Assembly: GCF_014203695.1 (NCBI RefSeq) | Contig: NZ_JACHJO010000003.1 | Span: 253,272-317,271, forward strand | DNA from: Nocardiopsis algeriensis | GTDB taxonomy: Bacteria > Actinomycetota > Actinomycetes > Streptosporangiales > Streptosporangiaceae | DNA length: 64,000 nt | Direction: 5' to 3' | Part shown: piece by piece, positions 17,701 through 25,800 of the stretch | Layout of the letters: each line of letters starts with the position of its first letter | Numbering within the stretch: the first letter of the stretch is position 1 | Program-made: the position numbers and the translations under genes | The notes under the pieces: generated by a model | Told to the model about the DNA's origin: nothing | Seen by the model: the letters and a program-made list of their open reading frames with translations, nothing else | Database searches by the model: none

Positions 17701-18228
17701 GGGGTTGGACCCGGTGGGCAGGAACAGCTCGCGCTGGCGCGCCTCCAACCGCTCGCGCACCGCGCGCAGGTCCCGGCCCGAACGCGCCGAGTACAGCGCC
17801 TGGCCCAGGTCGCCGCGGCCCTCCAGCAGCCGGCGCCCGCCGTTCTGCAGCTCGGCGAGGGTGAGCGCGAACGTGCCGGTGAACTCCTCCCGCGAGATCT
17901 GGTGCAGCAGCGCGGCCATGCGCTCCTCGGGGATCGGTGCGCCCCCGGGCGAGGTCAGGGAGTCGCGGCGGCGCTTGTGCCGGACCACCTCCAGTTCGCC
18001 GGTCCCGTCCTCCAGCAGCGCACCCAGCCGCAGGTGGGACTGCTTGTGCAGGAAGCCGTAGGGGGAGCTGTGCCCGAAGCCGTACAGCAGGTCGGCCAGG
18101 GAGGCCAGGGCCGAGCTCTTGCCCGCCTCGTTGGGCCCGTACACCACGTGCACGCCGGGCCCCGACAGGTCCAGCGACAGGTCGGTGAACGGCCCGAACG
18201 CGGACAGGTCCAGGCGCTTGATCCTCAT
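14731..18228 (-). CDS. SMC-like ATPase, YhaN/SbcC family
   Basis: 1165-residue chromosome-maintenance type ATPase. N-terminal Walker A GPNEAGKSSAL is at residues 32-42. A long Glu/Arg/Ala-rich coiled coil spans about residues 190-1000. C-terminal signature LSEGTADQLYLALRL and Walker B PFVVDDVFLAFDD lie near residues 1065 and 1098. These fit the YhaN group that works with a metallophosphoesterase (YhaO) as a nuclease complex resembling SbcCD. ATG 18228 overlaps the phosphoesterase stop (ATGA), so both subunits are translated together. Probable role: processing DNA ends or hairpins; direct evidence is lacking. Confidence 0.9.
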   Translation of the reverse strand: MRIKRLDLSAFGPFTDLSLDLSGPGVHVVYGPNEAGKSSALASLADLLYGFGHSSPYGFLHKQSHLRLGALLEDGTGELEVVRHKRRRDSLTSPGGAPIPEERMAALLHQISREEFTGTFALTLAELQNGGRRLLEGRGDLGQALYSARSGRDLRAVRERLEARQRELFLPTGSNPSLNRLLRRRKELGEELKRAQTSAEAFESLHREAEIAEKRADELDQQWGEADREHRRWERLARVLPDLRERHVLRERLEALRGQGPLAPADARGRLEELERAREGHRTARDTAASALERDRARAAGVHVDTHLSAVAEEAEALVAELAGVAASIRAWEDGERDEARLREQARQLWARAGSGEMGAEGPERVAAPVRERIVGLTEELPAAEAAAESARGQVRAKEEAAERALADLEALPEPEDSALLQAVLGEAPASLEASLREAREEAGELSARLEAALSEAGWAGRWADTDEACAALLAAVVPDASQVAGHRDRLTDLRARTKAKREEHRSALRGLERERGELEALRSRVDPPSEDDLREARLARDTLWKRVRAGKEGLSEEFEAALARADEVADRLRREADAVAERLTRETRVRELEQELAHTAQDLEELETERAGLDRAWEALWPGEDVPAPEVGRADAVLRHLRDLRDLHEERQVARGRAEEAERSARTVADQLGALLTGTDLEPVLVPGADPAVLLPQLRTLAREELERREKAAAERTEARHRRQTHEQDLERLRRDLEAAENGLREWSRQWDEAVAEAGFDAGARPRSVRADLDLREQAADLWQEACGAGERARAALARVEEFDRELAEVFSACGEDLPEDREERASALRDLHERAKANARAEQDLARLEESAAEHEAELAEARSRSEQVAEGLDALLAEAGAADTAQLRAAIERTEQVADLERQLRTLEQKLAREGDLARLEEEARGLDDAEVDRRVREAELRREELDGERGPARERSARARSEFERVDGSARAAEIAEELAAVGAEIEEQTAEYMRLAFAREILSAQVEDYRQRNQDPVLLRAQELFSFLTLERFTGLSPDTDERGNHLLRVVRRTGQLEEVASLSEGTADQLYLALRLASLERYAEAGRTMPFVVDDVFLAFDDERSEAALRVLGGMADRFQVVVFTHHGHLADLARETLPDRSHVHTLPRFDPPPVAGTA

Positions 18229-19475
18229 CGGTTCCCCTCCAGCAGCACGGTCAGGGCCTCCACGGCCTCGCGGGCGGTGCCCTCGGCCCAGGCGCCGTCG
18301 TCGAACACGTCGGTCAGCTCGCGCGGCAGCTTGGTGCGCAGCCGGGTGGACTCCACCAGCCGCCGCACCCGGTCGCTGTCGGACCCCAGCCGCGCGCCCT
18401 CCTCCCGCAGGTCCTCGACCAGGTCGGCGACCTGCTCGGGCGGCAGCCACCGGTCGGGGCGCCGGGTGGCCACCCGCACCTTCTCCACCCACACCGACGC
18501 GAAGTGGCCCTGCTGGCTGATCTGGCGGACGTTGGCGGTGAACTCCTCACGCCGGCCCGACAGCACGGGATGGGCCTCGCTGGCTCCGGTCGCCACCACC
18601 CGCACCGCGTCCACCCGCCCCTCGCGGGCGGAGTCGGCGACCTCCTCGGCCAGGGCCTTCTCCACCAGGACACAGGCGTCGTCCATGTCGGCGGCGCCGC
18701 CCATGTCCACCCGCACCTCGTGCCAGCGCGCCGAGCTGTCCAGGTCGCGGTGCTCCAGGGCCGCCGCCCCGGAGGCGCCGTCGACCGTGACGAGGGTGCA
18801 GCCCTTGGCGCCGGTCTCCTGGGCGTGCCGGCCCTGGAGGTTGCCGGGGAAGACCACGTGGACGCCGTCGCCGTGCTCGACCGAGCGCTTGTGGATGTGG
18901 CCCAGCGCCCAGTAGTCGTAGCCGTGGTTGACCAGCTGCTCCAGGGAGCAGGGGGCGTAGGGGGAGTGGTTGCGGTCGCCCTCCAGGGCCGTGTGCAGGA
19001 GACCCACGTTGAACAGCCCCGAGTGCGCCCCCGGGTAGGAGGCGGCGAGGTTGTCGCGCACGTCGGCCTGCCCGAAGCTCTGCCCGTGCACCGCGAGCCC
19101 CAGGTCCTCGCGCACCACCGTGGCCGCCTCACGGCTGCCGAACCGGTGCACGTTGGCGGGCAGCCGCAGCGACATGGTCATCTTGTTCTCGGCGTCGTGG
19201 TTGCCCGAGATCATGAACACCGGGACATCGGCCTCCTGCAACCGCTCCATCTGCGCGGTGAAGAACAACCCCGTGCTGACGTCGCGCCAGGTGCCGTCGT
19301 AGACGTCCCCGGCCAGGAGGACCGCCGTGACCTGCTCCTCCAGCGCCAGGTCCACCAGGTTGCGCAGCGCGTCGCGGGCCGCCGTGCGCAGCTGCTCGTC
19401 CGGCGCACCGGGATAGCGCACCAGGCCGCGCATGGGGCTGTCGATGTGCAGATCCGCGGCATGGAGGAGTCTCAC
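18225..19475 (-). CDS. Metallophosphoesterase, SbcD/YhaO family DNA nuclease subunit
   Basis: 416-residue calcineurin-like phosphoesterase. Metal-binding motifs in order: HAADLHIDSP (about residues 5-14), LAGDVYDG, ISGNHD, LLHTALEG and ALGHIHKR. The C-terminal third probably contacts the ATPase. GTG 19475 has GGAGAG seven bases upstream and opens with VRLLHAADLH, as in the family; longer starts lack a ribosome site. It overlaps the ATPase gene by four bases, forming the usual nuclease-ATPase operon. Confidence 0.9.
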   Translation of the reverse strand: MRLLHAADLHIDSPMRGLVRYPGAPDEQLRTAARDALRNLVDLALEEQVTAVLLAGDVYDGTWRDVSTGLFFTAQMERLQEADVPVFMISGNHDAENKMTMSLRLPANVHRFGSREAATVVREDLGLAVHGQSFGQADVRDNLAASYPGAHSGLFNVGLLHTALEGDRNHSPYAPCSLEQLVNHGYDYWALGHIHKRSVEHGDGVHVVFPGNLQGRHAQETGAKGCTLVTVDGASGAAALEHRDLDSSARWHEVRVDMGGAADMDDACVLVEKALAEEVADSAREGRVDAVRVVATGASEAHPVLSGRREEFTANVRQISQQGHFASVWVEKVRVATRRPDRWLPPEQVADLVEDLREEGARLGSDSDRVRRLVESTRLRTKLPRELTDVFDDGAWAEGTAREAVEALTVLLEGNR

Positions 19476-19520
19476 GGGGGTCTCTCCGTTCTCGGGGACG
19501 AACAAAGCCCCCCAGCATCC

Positions 19521-19541
19521 CACGCCGGAGGCACCGGCGTG
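19521..19541. terminator. Hairpin between methyltransferase and phosphoesterase genes
   Basis: CACGCCGG and CCGGCGTG pair over a 5-nt loop, about 80 bp after the methyltransferase stop on the minus strand. Could end that transcript; no U run. Confidence 0.4.
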
Positions 19542-19620
19542 CGGTGTTCCGCCAGGACACGGGCTCCTCCGACCGGCCCGGAGGAGGCCGGAGGCGCCGG
19601 GAGGGCAGGCCCCCATGTTC

Positions 19621-20754
19621 TCAGGCGCTGCCGTACGGGCGGGACGCCGTCCACAGCGGCTGCCCGGGATCCTCCAGCCACACGGTCTGCCGCCGGGCGG
19701 TGAGGTCCACGCTCAGCCCGAACCGGTCCACCCCCGGCCGGCCCCGGGACCGCCACCACCGCAGCGCGGTCAGGGACTCGTTGGCGAGCATGCGGGGACC
19801 GCTCTGCTCGATCCGGCCGTCCGCGTGCAGGCGCGCCCACGACCCGCAGCGGGTGGACACCAGCCACACGTACGGCTCCTCGCCGCCGCCGGTGCCGTGC
19901 GCCCAGGCGGGGACGAGCAGCGACAGCAGGAGCCGGGTCTCCCTGTCCAGCCACGGTTCGCGGGGATCTTCGCCCGTACTGCTCCTGTGCTCACCGCGCC
20001 GGCCGGGGGCCGGCGGGACCCGGCCGTGCCATCTCTGGGAGCGCGACCACACCGACGCCAGGGCGCCCTCGAAGCGGCCCTCGGCGTAGCCGCTCCTGAC
20101 CGTGTCCAGGACGGCGAGCACGCCGCGGGCGGACCCTCGCGCGGGCGCCCACGGGGTGACGACCCTGCCGGGGCGGCGCACCCGGGACGGCCAGGACTCG
20201 GGAACGCGGGAGACGGTGCAGGCCGAGAGCACCAGGTCGTGGCCCGCGCCTCCGGCGCGCGTGTGCTCGCCGTCGCCGACGACGGTCTCGGGGGCGTAGC
20301 CCGCGCCGTGCAGGGCGGTGCGCGCGGCAACGGCGACGAACGGGTCGATCTCGACCGTGGTCACGCGGTCGTCGCCCACCAGCTCGCACAGCAGGGCGGC
20401 GAACCAGCCGGTCCCGGTGCCGACCTCCAGCACCCGCATGCCCGGCTCGACACCGGCCGCGACGAGCATGCGCGCCGCCACCGAGGGCGCGGGCGACGCG
20501 GAGGAGACCGCACCGGGCCCGCCGGGGCGCCCGTCGTCGCACTGGACGGCCAGGGACCGGTCGCTGTAGGCGGTGCGCAGCCACAGGCCGGGGTCGGTGT
20601 CCCGGTCGACGCGCAGGCGGCCCTCGGTCCACACCGCGGCGGGCAGGAACAGGTGGCGGGGCACGCGGGCGAACAGGTCGGCGATGTGCCCGGGGGTGCC
20701 GTCGGCGCGCAGCCGCGCGGCGAGCTCCCCGGCGAGCCGCTCGGGCGAGGTCAC
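19621..20754 (-). CDS. Protein-L-isoaspartate O-methyltransferase-like protein with C-terminal extension
   Basis: 377-residue SAM-dependent methyltransferase of the PIMT family. The first 215 residues carry the family fold, with a SASPAPSVAARML block (about 83-95) and the SAM motif VLEVGTGTGWFAALL near residue 107. About 160 extra residues follow, rich in Trp and Arg. Longer PIMT homologues like this occur with peptide-modification or regulatory genes in actinomycetes rather than in general protein repair. GTG 20754 has GGGGAGG seven bases upstream and overlaps the end of a micro-ORF. An anti-sigma-type ATPase gene lies upstream in the same direction. Substrate unknown. Confidence 0.82.
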   Translation of the reverse strand: MTSPERLAGELAARLRADGTPGHIADLFARVPRHLFLPAAVWTEGRLRVDRDTDPGLWLRTAYSDRSLAVQCDDGRPGGPGAVSSASPAPSVAARMLVAAGVEPGMRVLEVGTGTGWFAALLCELVGDDRVTTVEIDPFVAVAARTALHGAGYAPETVVGDGEHTRAGGAGHDLVLSACTVSRVPESWPSRVRRPGRVVTPWAPARGSARGVLAVLDTVRSGYAEGRFEGALASVWSRSQRWHGRVPPAPGRRGEHRSSTGEDPREPWLDRETRLLLSLLVPAWAHGTGGGEEPYVWLVSTRCGSWARLHADGRIEQSGPRMLANESLTALRWWRSRGRPGVDRFGLSVDLTARRQTVWLEDPGQPLWTASRPYGSA

Positions 20755-20843
20755 CTCCGCGCCTCCCCGCCCGGGAAGCGGCTGCCGGCGGCTCCCCGGC
20801 CCGTTCCGTGCCCGGTGCGGGCGCTCGGTGCGGGGAATGGCAT
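20751..20843 (-). CDS. 30-residue micro-ORF overlapping the methyltransferase start
   Basis: ATG 20843 is preceded by a good AAGGAG site at the right spacing. The reading frame gives 30 residues beginning MPFPAPSARTGHG and ending GGEARR, and its TGA overlaps the GTG of the methyltransferase gene (GTGA). Strong ribosome site and overlap suggest it is translated and couples translation of the methyltransferase. It has no Cys or Asp, so it does not look like a lanthipeptide or aspartimide precursor. A leader peptide is the simplest reading. Confidence 0.45.
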   Translation of the reverse strand: MPFPAPSARTGHGTGRGAAGSRFPGGEARR

Positions 20844-21006
20844 GTGTTCTCCTTCTGCTCGACTGCTCTGTGTCCGTCCGCCGGGTCCGGCTCGGGTGCC
20901 CGGCGGGGACGGAGTGCGTTTCCGTCCGCTCCGCGAGCGGCGGGTTCTTCGGCGCCGGCCCGCCGTGGGCGCCGGTTCCGGCCGCGGCCGGGGGTGCGGG
21001 GCCCTC

Positions 21007-21477
21007 TCAGCGGCTGATGAGGGCGCGCACGGTGATCGGCAGCCCCGCGCTGCCGATCCAGTCCCAGTACAGGCTGAGCCGGTCGACCAGGTGCAGTCCG
21101 CCGCCGCGCGGCCGCAGCCGGGGGAAGGGGTACCAGCCGTCGGCCCCCTGGTCGGCGCCGTCGTCGGTGACGGCGAGCTCGATCTGGAAGCGGCTGCGGG
21201 TGAGGGCGATCTCCACGGCGCCGCCGGGGAGGCCGGAGCGGGTGTGGCGGTGGGCGTTGTCGACCAGTACGGCGGCGAGGCGGGCGATCCGGTCGGCGCA
21301 GGCCTGGCCGGAGCGGGAGGCCTGGTAGGCCCAGGAGCAGACGGAGTCGCCGTAGCGCGCGGGGTCCGCGGTGTCGGCGGGGCCGAGGACGAGGGCCGAG
21401 GAGTTCGGGTTGCCGGTGGGGCGACGGCGGGGGAGCAGAGAGGCCTCCCGAAGAACTCGTGTAACAGTAGACTGCAT
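21007..21477 (-). CDS. Anti-sigma-type ATP-binding protein (HATPase_c, SpoIIAB/RsbW-like)
   Basis: 156-residue GHKL ATPase. Recognisable are ARLAAVLVDNAHRHTRSG (N-box), LAVTDDGADQ (G1-like) and PRGGGLHLVDRL (G2). These are the small ATP-binding regulators often paired in Streptomyces and relatives with XRE(DUF5753) and DUF397 genes; the divergent neighbours here are exactly that pair. ATG 21477 has GGTGAG five bases upstream; GTG 21486 is an alternative. Expected to bind a partner protein or sigma factor; the target is unknown. Confidence 0.82.
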   Translation of the reverse strand: MQSTVTRVLREASLLPRRRPTGNPNSSALVLGPADTADPARYGDSVCSWAYQASRSGQACADRIARLAAVLVDNAHRHTRSGLPGGAVEIALTRSRFQIELAVTDDGADQGADGWYPFPRLRPRGGGLHLVDRLSLYWDWIGSAGLPITVRALISR

Positions 21478-21613
21478 TTGTCTCACCAATCTTGTTTCGT
21501 CTCAGGTGAGGCACGCCTCGGAAGCCGGGGCAGTGGAGACCGGGGCTTTTCCCGTGCGCAGGATTTGTGCCGCTCGGGTCACAACTATCCACAACGCGCA
21601 CCGGGCCGGGAAG

Positions 21614-21672
21614 CGCTACAGGTGAACTGTCGCTTCCTGGTGAATCCTGTAGCGGTTGTTGTCGCCCTGTAG
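21614..21672. promoter_or_regulatory. CCTGTAG half-site array upstream of the XRE gene
   Basis: CGCTACAGG (21614-21622) and CCTGTAGCG (21646-21654) form a perfect 9-bp inverted repeat 23 nt apart. A third CCTGTAG lies at 21666-21672, just before ATG 21685. Repeated half-sites next to an XRE regulator suggest autoregulation, and possibly control of the divergent ATPase gene. Confidence 0.55.
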
Positions 21673-21684
21673 TTGAATGGTTGT

Positions 21685-22494
21685 ATGGCTGCGAAACCAC
21701 ACAAGCCTTGGGTGCTTTTCGGGAAAGAGATGCGCCGTCTCCGTGTTGAGCTGGGGCTTTCCCAGGCGGAGCTCGGTAAACGCATCCGGGTGAGCGGTGC
21801 CATGGTGGGTCATCTCGAACGGGCCGTCCGTATCCCAAACAGGGAGCAAGTGGACGCCCTGGAGGCTGTTTTCGCTACAAACGGCGACCTGCTCCGCCGG
21901 TGGTCGGAGACCATGAAAACAAGAAGTGTTCCCGATTGGTTTCAGAATGCGCTCGCCACCGAGGGGCAGGCCGAGCTCATCTGCCAATATCAGTCCATAC
22001 TGGTTCCCGGACTGCTGCAGACGGAACGCTATGCCGAGGTTCTGATGAGGTCGTGGCAGCCGAGGGCAACGGAGGAAAAAATAGAGCAACTCGTACGAAC
22101 TCGGACAGGAAGGCTGCCGAATTTACTGGAACAGCGTCCCACATTGTGGTTCGTGGTGGACGAGGTGGTGGTGACACGGCCGATAGGGTCACTCAGGGTC
22201 ATGGCCGACCAGCTGGAACACATCGCCGCCCTCGCCGACTCCGGAAGCATTCGCTTCCAGGTGCTGCCCCAGCGAATGCTGCACCCCGGCCTGTGCCCGC
22301 CGTTCCGGATCATGTTTTTGCGAGATGAGCGCGCTGTGGTGTTCGTGGAGCACGCACTGGGGGATGTAGCACGTAGCGACTCCCGGGAAGTATCCCAGAT
22401 GCGTACTCTGTTCGGGTCGATGCAGGCCGATGCGCTGCCACCAGCGGAATCGGTGCGACGCATCCGTGAAATCGGAAAGGAAATGGCGGCATGA
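21685..22494 (+). CDS. XRE-family regulator with DUF5753 domain
   Basis: 269-residue DNA-binding protein. Helix-turn-helix at residues about 15-70 (RRLRVELGLSQAELGKRI), then a DUF5753 domain starting with EAELICQYQ-like sequence (QAELICQYQSILVPGLLQT) near residue 95. These regulators, with a DUF397 partner, resemble the WhiJ/AbaA-type developmental modules of Streptomyces. ATG 21685 is chosen because it follows the CCTGTAG sites; the TTG at 21673 is unlikely. It overlaps the DUF397 gene by ATGA. G+C is lower than in neighbouring genes, suggesting horizontal transfer. Confidence 0.9.
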   Translation: MAAKPHKPWVLFGKEMRRLRVELGLSQAELGKRIRVSGAMVGHLERAVRIPNREQVDALEAVFATNGDLLRRWSETMKTRSVPDWFQNALATEGQAELICQYQSILVPGLLQTERYAEVLMRSWQPRATEEKIEQLVRTRTGRLPNLLEQRPTLWFVVDEVVVTRPIGSLRVMADQLEHIAALADSGSIRFQVLPQRMLHPGLCPPFRIMFLRDERAVVFVEHALGDVARSDSREVSQMRTLFGSMQADALPPAESVRRIREIGKEMAA

Positions 22495-22673
22495 GCAATG
22501 TGGCGCACGAGAAGTGGCACAAGTCGTCGTACAGCGGCGGCAACGGAGGTGACTGCGTGGAGGTGTCCGAGGGGCCGGTGACCGGTCTCCGCGACACCCG
22601 CAACCGCGAGCTGGGACACCTGGACCTGCCCGCCCGGGAGTGGGTCTCCCTGCTGGGGCTGCTGCGCGGCTGA
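22491..22673 (+). CDS. DUF397 domain protein
   Basis: 60-residue protein with the family hallmarks WHKSSYSGGNGGDCVEVS at residues 9-26 and VRDTRNRE-like GLRDTRNRE, followed by a short helix. DUF397 proteins are partners of the XRE(DUF5753) regulators and are thought to modulate them, in some cases as an antitoxin/toxin-like pair. ATG 22491 overlaps the XRE stop, so both are translated together. A strong hairpin terminator follows. Confidence 0.9.
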   Translation: MSNVAHEKWHKSSYSGGNGGDCVEVSEGPVTGLRDTRNRELGHLDLPAREWVSLLGLLRG

Positions 22674-22686
22674 CCTGGTACGACGG

Positions 22687-22719
22687 CCGGTCCCGCCCAG
22701 GATAGGTGGGCGGGGCCGG
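22687..22719. terminator. Hairpin terminator after the XRE/DUF397 pair
   Basis: CCGGTCCCGCCCA pairs with TGGGCGGGGCCGG over a GGATAGG loop (12 of 13 pairs Watson-Crick, one T-G). Confidence 0.7.
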
Positions 22720-22859
22720 ACTCGTCGGCACTCAGGCTACCCGTCGGACACGGAAGACGAACGGGACCAAAGACCAAAGAAACGTGTGAACTACGTCCTT
22801 CGGCCCACGTGTCGGAAAAGCGACTCCGTTCCGGACAGACACCGAAAGCTGCCGAGGCC

Positions 22860-25800
22860 TCAGAGGTACAGCCCCGTCCCCACGCGCGCGCCCCCGCCAT
22901 CGGGCAGGGAGACAGGAACGTCCGCCGGCGCGAGCGTGCGCAGAACCTCCTCGTCGTCCAGGTCCAGCTCCGCCACCCGCACGGCCTGCGCACGGGCCGC
23001 CCGTTCGAACAGCATCTCGGCCAGGCGGGCATTGGCCGGCGACTCCGGCCGCGGCCGGTCCAGCAGCAGCGCCCGCACCGCCGCCACGGTCTCGGGCGCC
23101 GCCCGGAACCCCGCCTCGCGCGCCCGCTCGGCGAACACCTGCGCCAGGTCCTCCTCCGACAGGTCGGCGAAGCGGAGCCGCCGCGTGAACAGCGCATCCA
23201 GCTCCGGACGCGCCTCCAGGAGCGCAGGCAGGTCCTCCGGCGCCCCCGACAGGACCACCAGCAGATCGTGGCGGTGCAGCTCCACCAGACGCACCAGCTC
23301 CCGCACCGCCTCGTCCACCGAAGGATCCGCCCCCGGCCGCACCAGCACCGCGTGCGCCTCCGCCAGGAACAGCACCCCGCCCGCCGCGGACCGCACCGCC
23401 GCGTCCACCAGCTCGGCACTCTGCCCCGGCAGCAGCCCCACCAGGTCCTTGCGCCCCACCGTCACCACATGCCCCGACGACAGCACCCCGCGCCGACCGC
23501 ACACCTGCCCCGCCAGCTCGGCGAACGTCGCCCGACCCGTACCGGGAGAACCCAGCAGCACCATGTGCTCCAGAGCCCCCGACACACTGATCCCCGCCCC
23601 CCGGCGGGCCTGCTCCACCCGGGCGCGCGCATCCAGGGCGCGCAGCTCCCGCCGCGCCTCCTCCTGCCCCACCAGCCTCTCCGCCGCCTCCAGCGGATCC
23701 TCCGGCGCCGGCACCCCCGTACGCGCCCCCAGAGCCGCCGGGACGTCGGACGGCAGCAGCTCGCACAACCGGTCCGCCGACCGCTCCCCGGCACCGGTGA
23801 TCCGCTCGGCCTGCAGCGCCGTCGCACGCTCCAGCAGGTTGCGCATCAGCCGCGCGTTGCCGAACGCCCGGTCGCGCGGCGCCGCCCGCAGCAGCTGGCG
23901 CACCCGCGCCTCCGTGCCCTCCCCGAGCGTGAACCCCGCCTCGCGCGCCATCACCCCGAAGATCTCCACCAGCTCCCGGTCCGTGTAGTCCGGAAACGAC
24001 AGATGCCGGGGGAAACGCGAGGCCAGACCCGGGTTCGACGCCAGGAAACCCGCCATCTCCTGCGGATATCCGGCAACCACCACCACGAGGTCCTCGCGGT
24101 GGTCCTCCATCATGCGCAGCAGCGTCGCGATCGCCTCGGGCCCGTAGTCGTTGGCCGACTCCGACGCGGTCAGCGAATACGCCTCGTCGATGAACAGCAC
24201 CCCGCCCAGCGCACTGCGCACCACCTGCTCCACCTTCGGCGCCGTCTGCCCGATGTAGCGACCCACCAGGTCACCGCGCGAGACGTCCACCAGATGGCCC
24301 GACGACAGCAGACCCAGCTCGGCGTACACCGCACCCAGCATCCGCGCCACCATCGTCTTGGCCGTCCCCGGGCTGCCCGTGAACACCAGGTGCCGGGCCG
24401 GCGCGGACACCGGGACCCCCGCCCCCGCACGCAACCGCTCGGCCTCGGCCTCCGCCACGTACAGCCGCACCTCCCGCTTGACCGCCTCCAGACCCACCAG
24501 GGCGTCCAGCTCCGCCAGCGGATCCTCCGGCACCGCACCGCGCCACCCGACCGGGCCCACCGCCGCCGTCTCCAGGGTGTCGGGAACGTCCTCGGCCAGC
24601 AGCCGACCCAACCGGTCGGCCTCGCCCTCGGTCGCCTCCGCACCCGAACCCAGACCCGGCGACGACCCCGCCGGCGCCGCCGCCAACCGGGCCGCCTGCC
24701 GCGACAGCGTCCGGTCCAGCAGCACCCGGGCCGACCGCGCACCGCCGAACCCCTGACCGCGCGACGCACGCCCCAGCAGCCGACCCGCCTTGGCGACGGC
24801 CTCCGGGTCGGCCTCCAGACCCGACTCCTCCACCATCGCGGCGAAGACCGCCGTCAGCTCCTCACCGCTCGGATCGGGAAAGCGCAGCCGCCGCGAGATC
24901 CGCGCCGCCAACCGCGGAGACGCCGACAGCAGCCGACCCACCCGCTCCTCGGTCTCGTCGGCCAGCACCACCACCAGCTCGTCGGCGTGCTCGTCCATCT
25001 TGCGCACCAGCACCGACAGCGCGTCCGCACCCAGACCGCGGCTGTTCTCCGCCTCCGTCAGAGCGGACGCGTCGTCCACCAGCAGCACCCCGCCCAGCGC
25101 ACCGCGCACCACCTGCGCCACCCGCTCGGCCACCCCACCGGTGTGATCGGCCACCAGATTGGCCCGGCTCACCTCCGTCACCCGGCCCGTGCGCAGCAGC
25201 CCCGCCTCCGCGTAGACCTCGCCCACGATCCGCGCCACCGCCGACTTCCCCGTGCCGGGACGGCCGGTGAACACCATGTGCCGCCCCGGACCCGCCACCG
25301 ACAACCCCGCCTGCACCCGCCGGCGCGCGGCCTCCGCCTCCGCGGCCACGGCACGCACCTGCCTCTTGACCTCGGCCAGACCCACCAACGCGTCCAGCCG
25401 CTCCAGCGGCGTGGGACCCAGGACCGGATCGGCCTCGCGCGCCCTCGCCGCCTGCTCCTGCTCCACCACCCCGTCCGCACCCGCCAGACCGGGAACGAGC
25501 ACGGGCACGGCCGGCGGCCGACAGTAGCGGCGCAGATCGGTCTGGAAACCGCTCACCGGCAGCGGAGTCCCGTACCGGGGAGACTTGTGCACCTCGTTCC
25601 CCGACGAGGTCAGCGCCAGCGCACAGCGCGTCCCCATGTCCAGCCAGGCCCGGGAGACATCGGCCTCGCCCGCCACCACGCCCTGCCACAACCACGTGCG
25701 GGCCCGGTCCTGCCACGCCACCAGGTCGAACCCCTTCTTACGGGTGCGGAACTCGTCCGACAGCGCCCGGAACTGCCCCGCCTCGAACAGGGCGCTGGAA

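Noticed and set aside
14482-18915. A 1477-codon plus-strand open frame
   Set aside because: It is the antisense shadow of the SMC-like ATPase and phosphoesterase genes, produced by G/C-biased third positions; its translation is low-complexity Leu/Gly/Arg/Gln with no start signal.
20751-20843. Lanthipeptide or aspartimide (RiPP) precursor next to the methyltransferase
   Set aside because: The peptide has no Cys and no Asp, and no cyclase, ATP-grasp or protease gene is adjacent.
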